From Aureimonas sp. Leaf324 (GTDB lineage Bacteria; Pseudomonadota; Alphaproteobacteria; Rhizobiales; Rhizobiaceae), in contig NZ_LMOH01000012.1 of the NCBI RefSeq assembly GCF_001423245.1, positions 766,745 to 818,850 of the forward strand: a stretch of DNA of 52,106 nucleotides, read 5' to 3'. Below the pieces are notes generated by a model. That model was not told the origin of the DNA and did no database searches. It saw nothing but the letters and a program-made list of their open reading frames with translations. The number at the start of each line of letters is the position of its first letter. Position 1 is the first letter of the stretch. Both the position numbers and the translations under genes were made by a program. Shown here in pieces: positions 34,728 to 44,057 of this stretch.

Positions 34728-37250
34728 TCAATCGGTGGTGAAATTGCCGGCCGACACGAGCTTGTAGGCCTCGCGGGCTATGATGGCCGGGACACCCAAA
34801 GCCTCGAGCCGCCCTCGGCGGTCGCGGATCCAGTCCACGCACTCCTCCTTGCTGAGCCTGTCGGCGCCGATGAGCTCGTAAAGGGCGGCGGCACTCATGC
34901 GCGACAGGCCGAGTTCCATCAACGAGAGCAGAGTTCTCGATGAGACGCCGAACTCGAGCTGCGTGCCTATGTCCAGGTCGTGGTCGATCAGGTCCTCGCG
35001 ACCGATCTCGCGCAGATGCAGGTGAAGGACGTCCATATAGGCGGAGAGGTACTTGGGCGCCCGGAACCGGGCAATGTGCTCGACATGATCCATCGTGTCG
35101 CGGATCAACATGGGAAGCTTGTAGGATCGTCCCACCTTCTCATGCCACGCGATGTTCTTGCGTATCATCTCGGCCAGCGTGAATCCCTTCAGCCACTGCA
35201 CGACGATCTGGGCATAGAGCCTGATGCGCTTGTCCGGCACGAAGGCGGGATAGAGATGTTGGTTGACCCGCCCCATGACGGTGACGAAGCGGTCGTAGCT
35301 GTCCTCGCCGGCGACATCGGCCGGCAGGAGGTTCTCGACGTCGCCCACATAGGAGCGGAAGGCACCGAGCAGTCGTTGGAGGCCGATCGCACTGACACCC
35401 GGGGCCGCTCGACAAGCGCGACATCGATCTCGATGCCGGACGCGAGCGATCCCAAGATGACATCGAGCCGGAACAGAAAGGCGGCATCGTGCCTCTTCAA
35501 CAGGTGCGTTCCCGATATGGAGCCGATGCACATGTAGGTGGCGAGCAGGTAGGCCCCGACGTGCTCGTACGTCTCCGCTTCCTCGACGCTGGAAAGGTCG
35601 GATGCGCCGCGTTCTCCGAGGTAGCTCGCCAGACCGTCGCCGAGTTCGAGCACCGCGTCACTCTCGCGCTTGATCGGATAGCGCGCGATCGGGCACGCCA
35701 GACGGCCAGGCGTCCCCGTTGCGCGGGTCGATGCAGATGATGTTGCCCTGAAACTCGTCTCCCCATCGCCCGGCGCGTCCGGCCAGGTTCCAGAAGTCGT
35801 GGGGCTCCATCGGATGCCCCTTGCCCTTGCGAGGTCCTCTGACCACGATCGTGCGGCAGGAGAGGTTGACGCCCTCGATCAGGGTCGACGCACAGACGAG
35901 GAAGCGGATCTTGCCCGCCCGGAAGAGCCGCTCGATTTCCAGCCGCAGGAGCGAGGGCATGTTCCCGAAGTGGAAGGCGACCCCGAGCACGACCAGGCTC
36001 GCCAGAAGGAATTCGGGATGCACGCCCTTGCTTGCGAGTTCGGCGAGATCGATGAGTTCCTGGTCGACATCGTCCGACTTGGGGGCGAACTCGCTGATCA
36101 GGTGGCCACGATCTCGGACTCTCCGGCGCCGTTCGTGTAGACGAGGGTCCCGCCCCTACGCCCTGCCGCCGCGGCGATGAAGGCGATGCGCTTCCTGAAC
36201 CTTTTTCCTCCCGGCGTGCTCGGAAGCTTCAGCGTGCCCACGAAGGAGGATGAGCCACCCTGCCTTAGCGAGAGGTTCCAGAGCTTCGGCTTGCCCGGCA
36301 CCTACTCCGCGACGATCAGGTTCTGGAGCACCGTCGGGGCGTCGCTGTCGATGGCAGCGGACGAGGCGTCGGCCGGTGCGTCCGCGAGCAACTCACCCGG
36401 ATTCTGGGTCGTCGGCGAGATGAAGACGACCTTGAGCGCCGAGTTCGAGCGAACGGCACGCTCCACGGCATCCTGGAGGATCACCCCCCGCTGGTTGTCG
36501 CCGATCTTGTGCGCCTCGTCGACGACCAGCAGGTCACTCGTGAAGGCGTTGCCGAGGACGTTGGCCATGAGATGTAGACGTTCCTGGGTGAAGACCAGGA
36601 TCAGCGGCGGTCCGCCCGCGCGGGCGGCCTCGTACTTCTCGCGCAGCTGAAGCGACGACACCTCGATGCTCGCGTCAACGAGGTCCAGCAGGTTAGCCTC
36701 GATCTCGGAAACGAGCGCACGCGTGGGAGCGAGATAGACCGCAACGCGGAACTCCCGCGTGGTCACTTGGTCCACGAGCTATTGGAGGACCAGGAATGTC
36801 TTGCCCGAAGCGGTGGGGGCGGAGGCCGAAAGCCAGCTCGCGTCCGCCGCGCTGTTCCAGAACCGCTGCTGGAAATCGTTCACTTGGAGCCAGGCGCCCT
36901 TCGACTCCATGAGGATCGAGCGTTCCATCTCCCGGCGCTGAGCCTCGATCCGCAAGGCGACCCCGAGCCGGCCGTCGAGATCCGCATCGATCATGTGACG
37001 ACTCGCCGCCAACTCGACGGCCCTGAAGTTGGACAGCTTCTTCAGCAGGACCGCCCCGGCGCCCCGTATCGATCGCTCCTGCGAGAGCGAGAGGGCCGCG
37101 GTCGCGATGCGCAGCGCGGCCTCCTGTCCGCTCCGCTGCTGCGTCCGTGCCAAGACGCTGCCGGCAAGGAGCAGGCGGGGCCAATCGATGGCTGACTCGG
37201 TCAACACGCCGCGTTCGGGTTCCAAGCTGTCGATCTCGCCCCGCACGGGC
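34728..37250 (-). pseudogene. Ski2-like DEAD/DEAH-box helicase, broken by two stop codons and three frameshifts
   Basis: Helicase motifs run in order on the leftward strand: I SAPTASGKTF, Ia APTRALV, II DEAH (LLVVDEAHKIGDN), III SPTTQNP, V STLIEGVNL and VI NLAGRAGRWG, the last being Ski2-like. Lesions: in-frame TAG at 36779-36781 (probably a Trp TGG originally), in-frame TAG at 36302-36304 (probably a Gln CAG), and frameshifts near 36105, 35697 and 35400 (a C/G run). Between lesions the reading frame is fully protein-like to the end, so inactivation looks recent. The N-terminus before about 37250 is missing where the alcohol dehydrogenase begins. The layout recalls helicases of phage-defence systems such as HamB, but no HamA partner is present. 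Start coordinate is approximate. Confidence 0.8.
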
Positions 37251-37305
37251 CGACTGATCCTGCTTGCGGCTTCTCGATGCCGCGACTCGAACACACGAGG
37301 AAGAC

Positions 37306-37909
37306 ATGAGAACCTACGCATTCGCCGCCACCGACGCGGACGCCCCGCTTCCCCTGAAGCCCTACTCGTTCGAGCGCCGCGCGCCGCGCGAGAACGACGT
37401 CGTCATGGAGATCCTCTACTGCGGCGTCTGCCACTCGGACCTGCACTGGGCGAAGAACGACTGGGGCTGGACGACCTACCCGGCCGTGATGAGCCACGAG
37501 ATCGTCGGACGGGTGATCGAGGTCGGAAGCGGCGTCACCCGCTACAAGGTCGGCGATCACGTCGCCGTCGGCTGCATGGTCGACTCCTGCCAGCACTGCG
37601 ACCAGTGCCGGAAGGGCGAGGAGCAGCTCTGCCGGGAGGGCAACACGGGGACCTACGGCGGCGCCGACCGCGTGACGGGCGAGCCGACCAAGGGCGGCTA
37701 CTCCAAGCACCTTGTGGTACGCGAGGAGTTCGCGCTCCGGGTGCCGGACGGCCTCGACCTCGCCAAGGCGGCTCCGCTCCTGTGCGCGGGCATCACCACC
37801 TACTCGCCGCTGCGCACGTGGAACGTCGGTCCCGGCAGCCGCGTCGGCGTGATCGGTCTCGGCGGTCTCGGCGGTCTCGGCCACGTGGCGGTGAAGCTCG
37901 CCTCGGCCA
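37306..37909 (+). pseudogene. NAD(P)-dependent alcohol dehydrogenase, 3'-truncated
   Basis: Starts at ATG 37306 after GAGGAAG. Catalytic-zinc motif CGVCHSDLHWAK, then SHEIVGRV, and four structural-zinc cysteines (CQHCDQCRKGEEQLC) resemble YahK/CAD-type dehydrogenases. Homology stops in the nucleotide fold after GHVAVKLAS; about 140 residues are lost. The glycine loop is odd: a nine-base unit ggtctcggc is present three times, giving GLGGLGGLG instead of GLGGLG. The frame stays open through the junction and enters arsR in frame (369-residue ORF to 38415), but the linker is not protein-like. Confidence 0.8.
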
Positions 37910-38035
37910 GCCGAGCCGATCGGCGCCGCAGAAGCGGACGTTCGGAAGCGGTCCATCCGCTATCGACCCGTCCAAGCCGTTCAGCGTCGCTTCCGTCCCT
38001 CCCCAACAGCGGACATAGCACCCTTACCCTTGATT

Positions 38036-38055
38036 ATTACAACTATGTTTGCAAT
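38036..38055. promoter_or_regulatory. Candidate ArsR operator
   Basis: ATTACAA-CTATGT-TTGCAAT is a dyad with six of seven matching pairs, in an AT-rich patch nine bases before the arsR start. Such sites normally overlap the promoter for autoregulation. The nearness to the start codon means the mRNA leader would be very short. Confidence 0.55.
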
Positions 38056-38064
38056 ATCGCAGGG

Positions 38065-38415
38065 ATGAACGACTCCTCCGCCGTTGCTGCCCTGTCCGCC
38101 CTGGCCCATGCCGACCGCCTCGCGGCCTTCCGGATGCTCGTTCGGGCCGGCCCGAACGGCATGGCGTCCGGGGAGATTGCCGAGGCACTGTCCATCCCGC
38201 CGACGCGGATGAGCTTTCACCTGGCGACGCTCGAGCGCGCCAAGCTCCTGCGCTCGTGGCGCGACGGACGCCGCATCCTGTACGCGGCGAGCTACGACGA
38301 CATGCGCCAGCTCCTCGCCTTCCTGACCGAGGACTGCTGTTCGGGGAACCCGGAGATCTGCGGGAACCTCGGCGACGCATACGCTTCCACCTGCGCCCCG
38401 GAAACCTGCCGATGA
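38065..38415 (+). CDS. arsR: Arsenic-responsive repressor ArsR
   Basis: 116 residues from ATG 38065 (a longer frame reads in from the truncated dehydrogenase). Winged helix with ALAHADRLAAFRMLV and a recognition helix PPTRMSFHLATLERA. The C-terminal cysteines Cys91, Cys92 and Cys99 (EDCCSGNPEIC) resemble the AfArsR three-cysteine As(III) site (95, 96, 102), with one residue more in the spacing; Cys110 and Cys115 follow. It overlaps arsC by four bases and heads the ars operon. Confidence 0.92.
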   Translation: MNDSSAVAALSALAHADRLAAFRMLVRAGPNGMASGEIAEALSIPPTRMSFHLATLERAKLLRSWRDGRRILYAASYDDMRQLLAFLTEDCCSGNPEICGNLGDAYASTCAPETCR

Positions 38416-38939
38416 GTGCCCAGCCCTTCAACGTCCTGTTCCTCTGCACGGGCAACTCCGCCCGTTCGATCCTCGCCGAGAGCATCCTGCGCAAGGACGG
38501 CGCGGGCCGCTTCAACGCCTTCTCGGCCGGAAGCCAGCCGAAGGGCGAGGTGAATCCGATGGCATTGGAGGTGCTGCGCGAGTTCGGCTACCCGACCGAC
38601 GGCGTGCGCTCGAAGCCGTGGGACGAGTTCGCGATGCCCGACGCGCCCGTCATGGACTTCGTCTTCACCGTCTGTGACCAAGCCGCGGGCGAGGCATGTC
38701 CCGTCTGGCCGGGCCAGCCGATGACGGCCCACTGGGGCATCGAGGACCCGAGCCACGAGAGCCGCGGCGAGATCTGGAGCCGTGCGGCGTTCACGCAGGC
38801 GTTCCGATACATGAAGAACCGCATCTCCGCCTTCACCGCTTTGCCCGTCGAGAGCCTAGAGCGGACGCGCCTCGCCACCAAGGTGAGCGAGATCGGCCGG
38901 CTCGAGGGGGCCTCCTTCCGCACGCCCGACGTCGCCTGA
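38412..38939 (+). CDS. arsC: Arsenate reductase, low-molecular-weight phosphatase (thioredoxin) type
   Basis: 175 residues. The P-loop CTGNSARS (Cys12) and the redox cysteines Cys88 and Cys96 (VCDQAAGEAC) match thioredoxin-linked ArsC. It reduces arsenate to arsenite for export. Its start overlaps the arsR stop. It is longer than the classic 131-residue ArsC, with a C-terminal helical extension as in many alphaproteobacterial forms. Confidence 0.93.
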   Translation: MSAQPFNVLFLCTGNSARSILAESILRKDGAGRFNAFSAGSQPKGEVNPMALEVLREFGYPTDGVRSKPWDEFAMPDAPVMDFVFTVCDQAAGEACPVWPGQPMTAHWGIEDPSHESRGEIWSRAAFTQAFRYMKNRISAFTALPVESLERTRLATKVSEIGRLEGASFRTPDVA

Positions 38940-38950
38940 GGACCCCAGCC

Positions 38951-39364
38951 ATGACCGTTACGATCTACCACAACCCCGCCTGCGGCACGTCCCGCAACAC
39001 GCTGGAGATGATCCGCCAGTCCGGCGAGGACCCGCAGGTGATCGAGTACCTGAAGGACCCGCCGAGCCGCGAGGTCCTCGCCGAACTCCTAGACATGATG
39101 GGCCTGAAGCCGCGGGACATTCTTCGGGAGAAGGGCACCCCCTACGCCGAACTCGGTCTCGCCGACCCGAAGCTGACGGACGAGGAACTCCTTGCCGCGA
39201 TGATCGAGCACCCGATCCTAATTAACCGCCCGATCGTCGTGACGGACAAGGGCGCCGCGCTCTGCCGCCCGTCCGAGAAGGTACTTCCTCTCCTCGCCAA
39301 CCCGGTCGCCACCTTCACCAAGGAGGACGGCGAGGTCGTGGCTGCGTCCGGATCCTCATCGTGA
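38951..39364 (+). CDS. arsC: Arsenate reductase, glutaredoxin type
   Basis: 137 residues. Catalytic Cys11 in [15 protein letters not shown] and the arginines ILINRPIVV and [11 protein letters not shown] define the E. coli R773 ArsC family. It uses glutathione and glutaredoxin, so this operon encodes two unrelated arsenate reductases with different electron donors. It overlaps arsH (GTGA). Confidence 0.93.
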   Translation: MTVTIYHNPACGTSRNTLEMIRQSGEDPQVIEYLKDPPSREVLAELLDMMGLKPRDILREKGTPYAELGLADPKLTDEELLAAMIEHPILINRPIVVTDKGAALCRPSEKVLPLLANPVATFTKEDGEVVAASGSSS

Positions 39365-40086
39365 CGGACGCCGCCGCTCTCGGCCTGCCCTCCATCGACC
39401 TAGACCAGCTTCGACCGATCGACGGGAGCGCGCTCGCCGGCCCCGGCGCCCCGACGCACCCGCCGCGCATCCTCGTCCTCTACGGCTCGATCCGCGAGCG
39501 GTCCTACTCCCGCCTCCTGTCCGAGGAGGCCGGTCGCCTGCTGCGCTGGTTCGGCTGCGAGGTGCGCACCTTCGATCCCCGTGGCCTTCCGCTCCCCGAC
39601 GGGGCGGAACCCGACCACCCGAAGGTGAAGGAGCTCCGCGACCTCGCCGACTGGTCCGAGGGCATGGTGTGGGTCAGTCCGGAGCGCCATGGCGCCATGA
39701 CCGGGATCATGAAGACGCAGATCGACTGGATACCCCTCGCCCTCGGCGCCAAGCGCCCGACGCAGGGCAAGACGCTGGCCGTCATGGAGGTGTCGGGGGG
39801 CTCGCAGTCCTTCAACGCCGTGAACCAGATGCGCATCCTCGGACGCTGGATGCGCATGGTGACGATCCCGAACCAGTCGTCGGTGCCGAAGGCGTTCCTC
39901 GAGTTCGACGAGGCCGGCCGGATGAAGCCATCCGCTCTCTACAACCGCGTCGTTGATGTCTGTGAGGAACTGGTGAAGTTCACCTGGCTGGTGCGTGGCC
40001 GCTCGGACTACCTGACGGACCGCTACTCCGAGCGCGTCGAGAGCGCCGAGCAACTCGCGACGCGCGTGAACCAGCGCACCCTCTGA
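39361..40086 (+). CDS. arsH: Organoarsenical resistance flavoprotein ArsH
   Basis: 241 residues from a GTG overlapping the arsC stop. Flavodoxin-like fold with [14 protein letters not shown] for FMN binding, [15 protein letters not shown] and [17 protein letters not shown], typical of ArsH. It oxidises trivalent organoarsenicals with NADPH and lowers their toxicity. Confidence 0.94.
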   Translation: MTDAAALGLPSIDLDQLRPIDGSALAGPGAPTHPPRILVLYGSIRERSYSRLLSEEAGRLLRWFGCEVRTFDPRGLPLPDGAEPDHPKVKELRDLADWSEGMVWVSPERHGAMTGIMKTQIDWIPLALGAKRPTQGKTLAVMEVSGGSQSFNAVNQMRILGRWMRMVTIPNQSSVPKAFLEFDEAGRMKPSALYNRVVDVCEELVKFTWLVRGRSDYLTDRYSERVESAEQLATRVNQRTL

Positions 40087-40108
40087 TCCTCTTGTCCCCG
40101 GACCGTCC

Positions 40109-41419
40109 ATGCTCGCCCTCGCGATCTTCGTCGCCACGCTCGTCCTCGTCATATGGCAGCCTCGGGGCCTCGGCATCGGATGGTCGGCGCTCGCCGGCGC
40201 CGCGGTCGCGTTGGCGACCGGCGTCGTGGGCTGGGGCGACGTCGGGACGGTCTGGGAGATCGTCTGGGACGCGACCTTCACCTTCGTCGCGCTGATCATC
40301 GTCTCTCTCGTCCTCGACGAGGCCGGGTTCTTCGCTTGGGGCGCACTCCACGTCGCCCGCTGGGGCGGAGGCAGCGGGCGGCGGCTGTTCCCGCTCGTCG
40401 TTCTGCTGGGTGCGGCGATCGCCGCCGTCTTCGCCAACGACGGGGCCGCGCTGCTTCTCACCCCGATCGTGCTCGCCATCCTCCTGCGCCTCGACTTCCC
40501 GCCGGCCGGGGCGCTCGCCTTCGTCGTCGCCTGCGGGTTCGTCGCCGACACGACCAGCCTGCCGCTCGTCGTGTCGAACCTCGTGAACATCGTCACCGCG
40601 AACTTCTTCGACGTGTCCTTCGGCCGCTACGCCGCGGTCATGGTGCCGGTGAACCTCGTCTCACTGGCGGCCACGCTCCTCGTCCTGTGGCTCTGGTTCC
40701 GCCGCGATGTGCCCGCCGCCTACCGCGTCGACGAACTGGAGGAGCCAGGTCATGCCGTCCGCGACCCGGCCGTGTTCCGAACCGCGTTCCCGCTCCTCGG
40801 ACTTCTACTCGTCGCCTACTTCGTGACGGGGCCGCTCGGCGTGCCAATCGCCTTCGTCACCGGTGCCGCCGCCCTCATCCTCATGGCGGTTGCGGGACGG
40901 TGGTTCTCCGGCGGGCGTGGTGCGGTGGTCGATCTGCCGAAGGTCCTGCGCGGCGCGCCCTGGCAGATCGTCCTGTTCTCGATCGGCATGTACCTCGTTG
41001 TCTACGGCCTCGGGAACGCCGGGCTGACCGACATTGCGGCGGGCGTCCTGCGCTGGCTCGCCGACCGGGGCACGTTCGTTGCCACCGTCGGCACGGGCTT
41101 CGTGGTGGCGGCGCTCGCTTCCGTCATGAACAACATGCCCGCCACGCTTGTCGGGGCGCTCGCCATCGACCGGACGGACGTGGCGCCCCTCACCCGCGAG
41201 CTCATGGTCTACGCCAACGTCGTCGGGAACGACCTCGGCCCGAAGTTCACGCCGATCGGCTCGCTCGCGACCCTCCTGTGGCTTCACGTCCTCGCGGGCA
41301 AGGGTCAGCGGATCACGTGGGGCCAGTACATGCGGGTCGGCCTCGTCCTGACCCCGCCCGTGCTGCTGGCGACGCTCGTCGCCCTCTGGGTGTGGCTCCC
41401 GATCGTGTCGTCGCGGTGA
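40109..41419 (+). CDS. arsB: Arsenite efflux pump ArsB
   Basis: 436 residues, about twelve membrane segments. Motifs [36 protein letters not shown] and [18 protein letters not shown] identify the ArsB branch of the ion-transporter superfamily. It exports As(III)/Sb(III). Its stop overlaps the GTG of the MFS gene, so that gene belonged to the operon. Confidence 0.94.
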   Translation: MLALAIFVATLVLVIWQPRGLGIGWSALAGAAVALATGVVGWGDVGTVWEIVWDATFTFVALIIVSLVLDEAGFFAWGALHVARWGGGSGRRLFPLVVLLGAAIAAVFANDGAALLLTPIVLAILLRLDFPPAGALAFVVACGFVADTTSLPLVVSNLVNIVTANFFDVSFGRYAAVMVPVNLVSLAATLLVLWLWFRRDVPAAYRVDELEEPGHAVRDPAVFRTAFPLLGLLLVAYFVTGPLGVPIAFVTGAAALILMAVAGRWFSGGRGAVVDLPKVLRGAPWQIVLFSIGMYLVVYGLGNAGLTDIAAGVLRWLADRGTFVATVGTGFVVAALASVMNNMPATLVGALAIDRTDVAPLTRELMVYANVVGNDLGPKFTPIGSLATLLWLHVLAGKGQRITWGQYMRVGLVLTPPVLLATLVALWVWLPIVSSR

Positions 41420-42663
41420 GCAGCCCGCGAGGCCTCCGGGCGGACATCGCCGCTCTCGGCGTCAGCCAGATCGTCGGCTACGGCACCCTCTACTACAGCT
41501 TCGGCATCCTCGCTCCGGCGATGGCACGTGACATCGGGTGGCCGACCGAGTGGGTGTTCGGCGCCCTCTCAGTCGCGCTGCTCGCGGGCGGGCTGGTCGC
41601 CCCTTGGACTGGGACGCTGGCTCGACCGCTTCGGCGCCGGTCGCGTCATGGCCGCAGGCTCAGTCGCGGCCGCTGCCGCGCTGGTTGCCGCCGCCCTCGC
41701 TCCTGCCGCTCCTGCCTTCGTCCTCGCGCTAGTCGCAATCAAGGTCGCGTCCACCTTCGTCCAGTACGGGGCGGCTTTCCCCCTCCTGGTCCAGCGTCAC
41801 CCGGACACGGCGCAGCGGAGCATCCTTTACCTCACCTTGATCGCCGGGTTCGCCTCGACCCTGTTCTGGCCCCTGACGACATGGCTGCACGGGACGATGT
41901 CGTGGCGACAGGTCTACCTTGTCTTCGCAGCGATGAACGTCGCGGTCTGCCTGCCCATCCACATATGGCTGGCCTGCCGGCCGACCGCCTCGCCGCTCCC
42001 AACGGCCGAGGCTGAATTCGTTTTCCCCATCGCTCCTGCAAGGGGCCTCGTGCCGCCGTCCCTTCGGTCCCGGGCTTTCCTCCTGATGGGCGTCGCCTTC
42101 GCCTTCCAGAGCCTCTGGTCTCGTCCGTTTTGGTCCACATGCTGCCGACCCTGACAATGCTCGGGTTGGGGCTCGCGGGCGTCATGGTCAGCACTGTGTT
42201 CGGGCCGGCGCAGGTTGCAGGCCGCTTCACACTCATGGTGCTCGGGCGGGACCTGTCACCGCTGACGCTTGCGGTGATCTCCGCAGCGCTTCTACCCGCC
42301 TCCCTGGTCCTTCTCGCAGCCACAGCACCATCGCCCGTCGGGGCCGCCGTCTTCGCGGCCCTGTTCGGCCTCGGAAACGGCCTCTACAGCATCGTCGGGG
42401 GCACCCTGCCGCTCGCGCTCTTCGGCCCCGATGGGTACGGGGCGTTGCAGGGTCGCGTCACGTCCATTCGGCTGATCGTCGGCTCGGCGGCACCGTTCGC
42501 CTTCGCCCTTGCAACGGACTGGATGGGGGTCGGCGCCGGCCTGCTGGTGACGGCGCTCCTCGGCTGCGGGGCGGTCGTCGCCTTCGCCGCCGTCGGGCTC
42601 CTGATCAAGGAAGAAACCTGCGCACCAGCGAACGCGCCGGCGGATGTCAGCTCTGACGCGTGA
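41416..42663 (+). pseudogene. MFS transporter of the ars operon with two compensating frameshifts
   Basis: Starts with a GTG overlapping arsB. The frame reads YGTLYYSFGILAPAMARD, then shifts near 41608 (one extra base after CCTTGG), continues as LGRWLDRFGAGRVMAAG through LLVQRHPDTAQRS, and shifts back near 42115 (two extra bases, a repeated CT) to MLPTLTMLGLGLAGV. First and last parts are in the same frame, so the net change is +3, but the middle part has a stop at 42013 in the original frame. Homologous MFS pumps in ars operons export arsenicals (for example ArsK). Either a real mutation pair or assembly errors. Confidence 0.75.
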
Positions 42664-42818
42664 CTGCTTTAGAACCGACAGTCGCCTCTCCACCCCGTCG
42701 CGCCGATCGCCACAGTCCAGTCCGCCCTCCATCCCGCAACCGGCGGACATGACTCGCAATCTCTCGAGTGTTTCGTTCAGGCGCTCCGGCGGCTGGCATC
42801 AATCGACGGTCGAGGACC

Positions 42819-44057
42819 TCAGGCCGGCCCCTGAAGGCGATCAAGCGTAGCGCCGAGCTCGCAGACGAGGCCCGTATGGTTGTAGGCGACCACGGCATCG
42901 CCACTGCCGACCAGCCCAGCGCTAATCAGGCGCGATCCGAACCCCTTGCCTTCCGGTGCCGCCACGATCGGCCCATTCGACTCCCGCCAGGACAGTCGCA
43001 GGACGTCGCCATTCTCCGTCGGCTCGATCCGCCACGAGACGTTGACGAGTCCCGCGCCGACCGAGAGCGAACCATGCTTCAGGGCGTTCGTCGTCAGCTC
43101 GTGAAGCACGAGGGCGACGCTAAGGGCGGCCTTGGACCCGATCGCGATCTCGGGCCCGGAGATGCGGACGCGCCCCGACACGCCGGCACTGTTGATCGCG
43201 GCCGCGGCCACGTCCCCAAGAAGGGCCGACTGCCAACTCGAGCGCAGGAGGATGTCGTGCGCAGAACTAAGGGCCATCAAGCGCTGCATCAGCGCCTGGA
43301 CCCGCGCTTGGTCGCCCGAGCCCCGCATCGTGTGCGAGGTGATCGCCGTCACCATGGCGAAGAGGTTCTTCACCCGGTGCGCGAGCTCACCTGTCAGGAC
43401 GTCCTGTAGTTCCTGCGTCTCCCGCAAGGTGGCGACCGTCTCCCGCAGCTCGCCTTCGCGGTCGCGGAGTTCCTGTTCGGCCCTGGTACGGTAGAGGAGA
43501 TCCGCGGCCTGCCGGGCCAGGATGTCGAGCATCCGGAGATCGCGCTCGGACGGGACATGCGGCTCGGTCCAGTGGGTCGAGATCATGCCGAGGAGCGAGC
43601 CGTCGCGGGAGTGGAGCGGCGTCGACTGCGCCGAGCGGATGCCAGCCCGGCGGAACGCTTCGAGGTCCGGCGTGCCGGCGATCCGATCCCACTCCTCGTA
43701 GTCGCCGATGATTGCCCGCTGCCCTCGCGCCAGCGCGGCGGCGCAACTGCTGTGGGCGCTCAGGCTGACGCGCTCCCAGACTTGGCTATCCTCGTGTGTG
43801 AGCCCCTTGGACACAAGGAGCTCGAGCCAACGCTCGGCACCGTCGTCGTCCTCGCGCAGCACCTGCATGGTGCCGAACTGCGATCCCATGATGGAAACGG
43901 CGGCGTCGACGATCTTGACGTAGAGCGTCTGGAGGTCCTGCTCGCCGATCAGGTCCATGGTGATCGCGTGCAGGAGGTCAAGGTCGGAGGGGTGGTCGTC
44001 CGCGTCCCCAACGACATTTGCGACCGAGCATTCGGAGACGAGGCGCAGCTTCGACAT
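42819..44057 (-). CDS. GAF-domain sensor histidine kinase, HWE family
   Basis: 412 residues from ATG 44057 (MSKLRLVSECSVAN). Residues about 30-195 are a GAF domain (FGTMQVLREDD, SSCAAALARGQRAIIGDYEE). A coiled coil (ELRDREGELRETVATLRE) links to the kinase: H-box LTGELAHRVKNLFAMVTAI, N-box LVLHELTTNALKHGSLS, and a glycine-rich end GKGFGSRLI. HWE kinases are typical of Hyphomicrobiales and often act in general stress or light signalling. No response regulator is adjacent; the hybrid kinase at 45897 is the nearest partner. Confidence 0.88.
   Translation of the reverse strand: MSKLRLVSECSVANVVGDADDHPSDLDLLHAITMDLIGEQDLQTLYVKIVDAAVSIMGSQFGTMQVLREDDDGAERWLELLVSKGLTHEDSQVWERVSLSAHSSCAAALARGQRAIIGDYEEWDRIAGTPDLEAFRRAGIRSAQSTPLHSRDGSLLGMISTHWTEPHVPSERDLRMLDILARQAADLLYRTRAEQELRDREGELRETVATLRETQELQDVLTGELAHRVKNLFAMVTAITSHTMRGSGDQARVQALMQRLMALSSAHDILLRSSWQSALLGDVAAAAINSAGVSGRVRISGPEIAIGSKAALSVALVLHELTTNALKHGSLSVGAGLVNVSWRIEPTENGDVLRLSWRESNGPIVAAPEGKGFGSRLISAGLVGSGDAVVAYNHTGLVCELGATLDRLQGPA

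Noticed and set aside
34349-37250. A complete Hachiman defence system
   Set aside because: The helicase resembles HamB only loosely, no HamA (DUF1837) gene is present, and the gene is broken.
37306-38415. A genuine dehydrogenase-ArsR fusion protein
   Set aside because: The linker between the two homologous parts is not protein-like, and arsR has its own start and operator.
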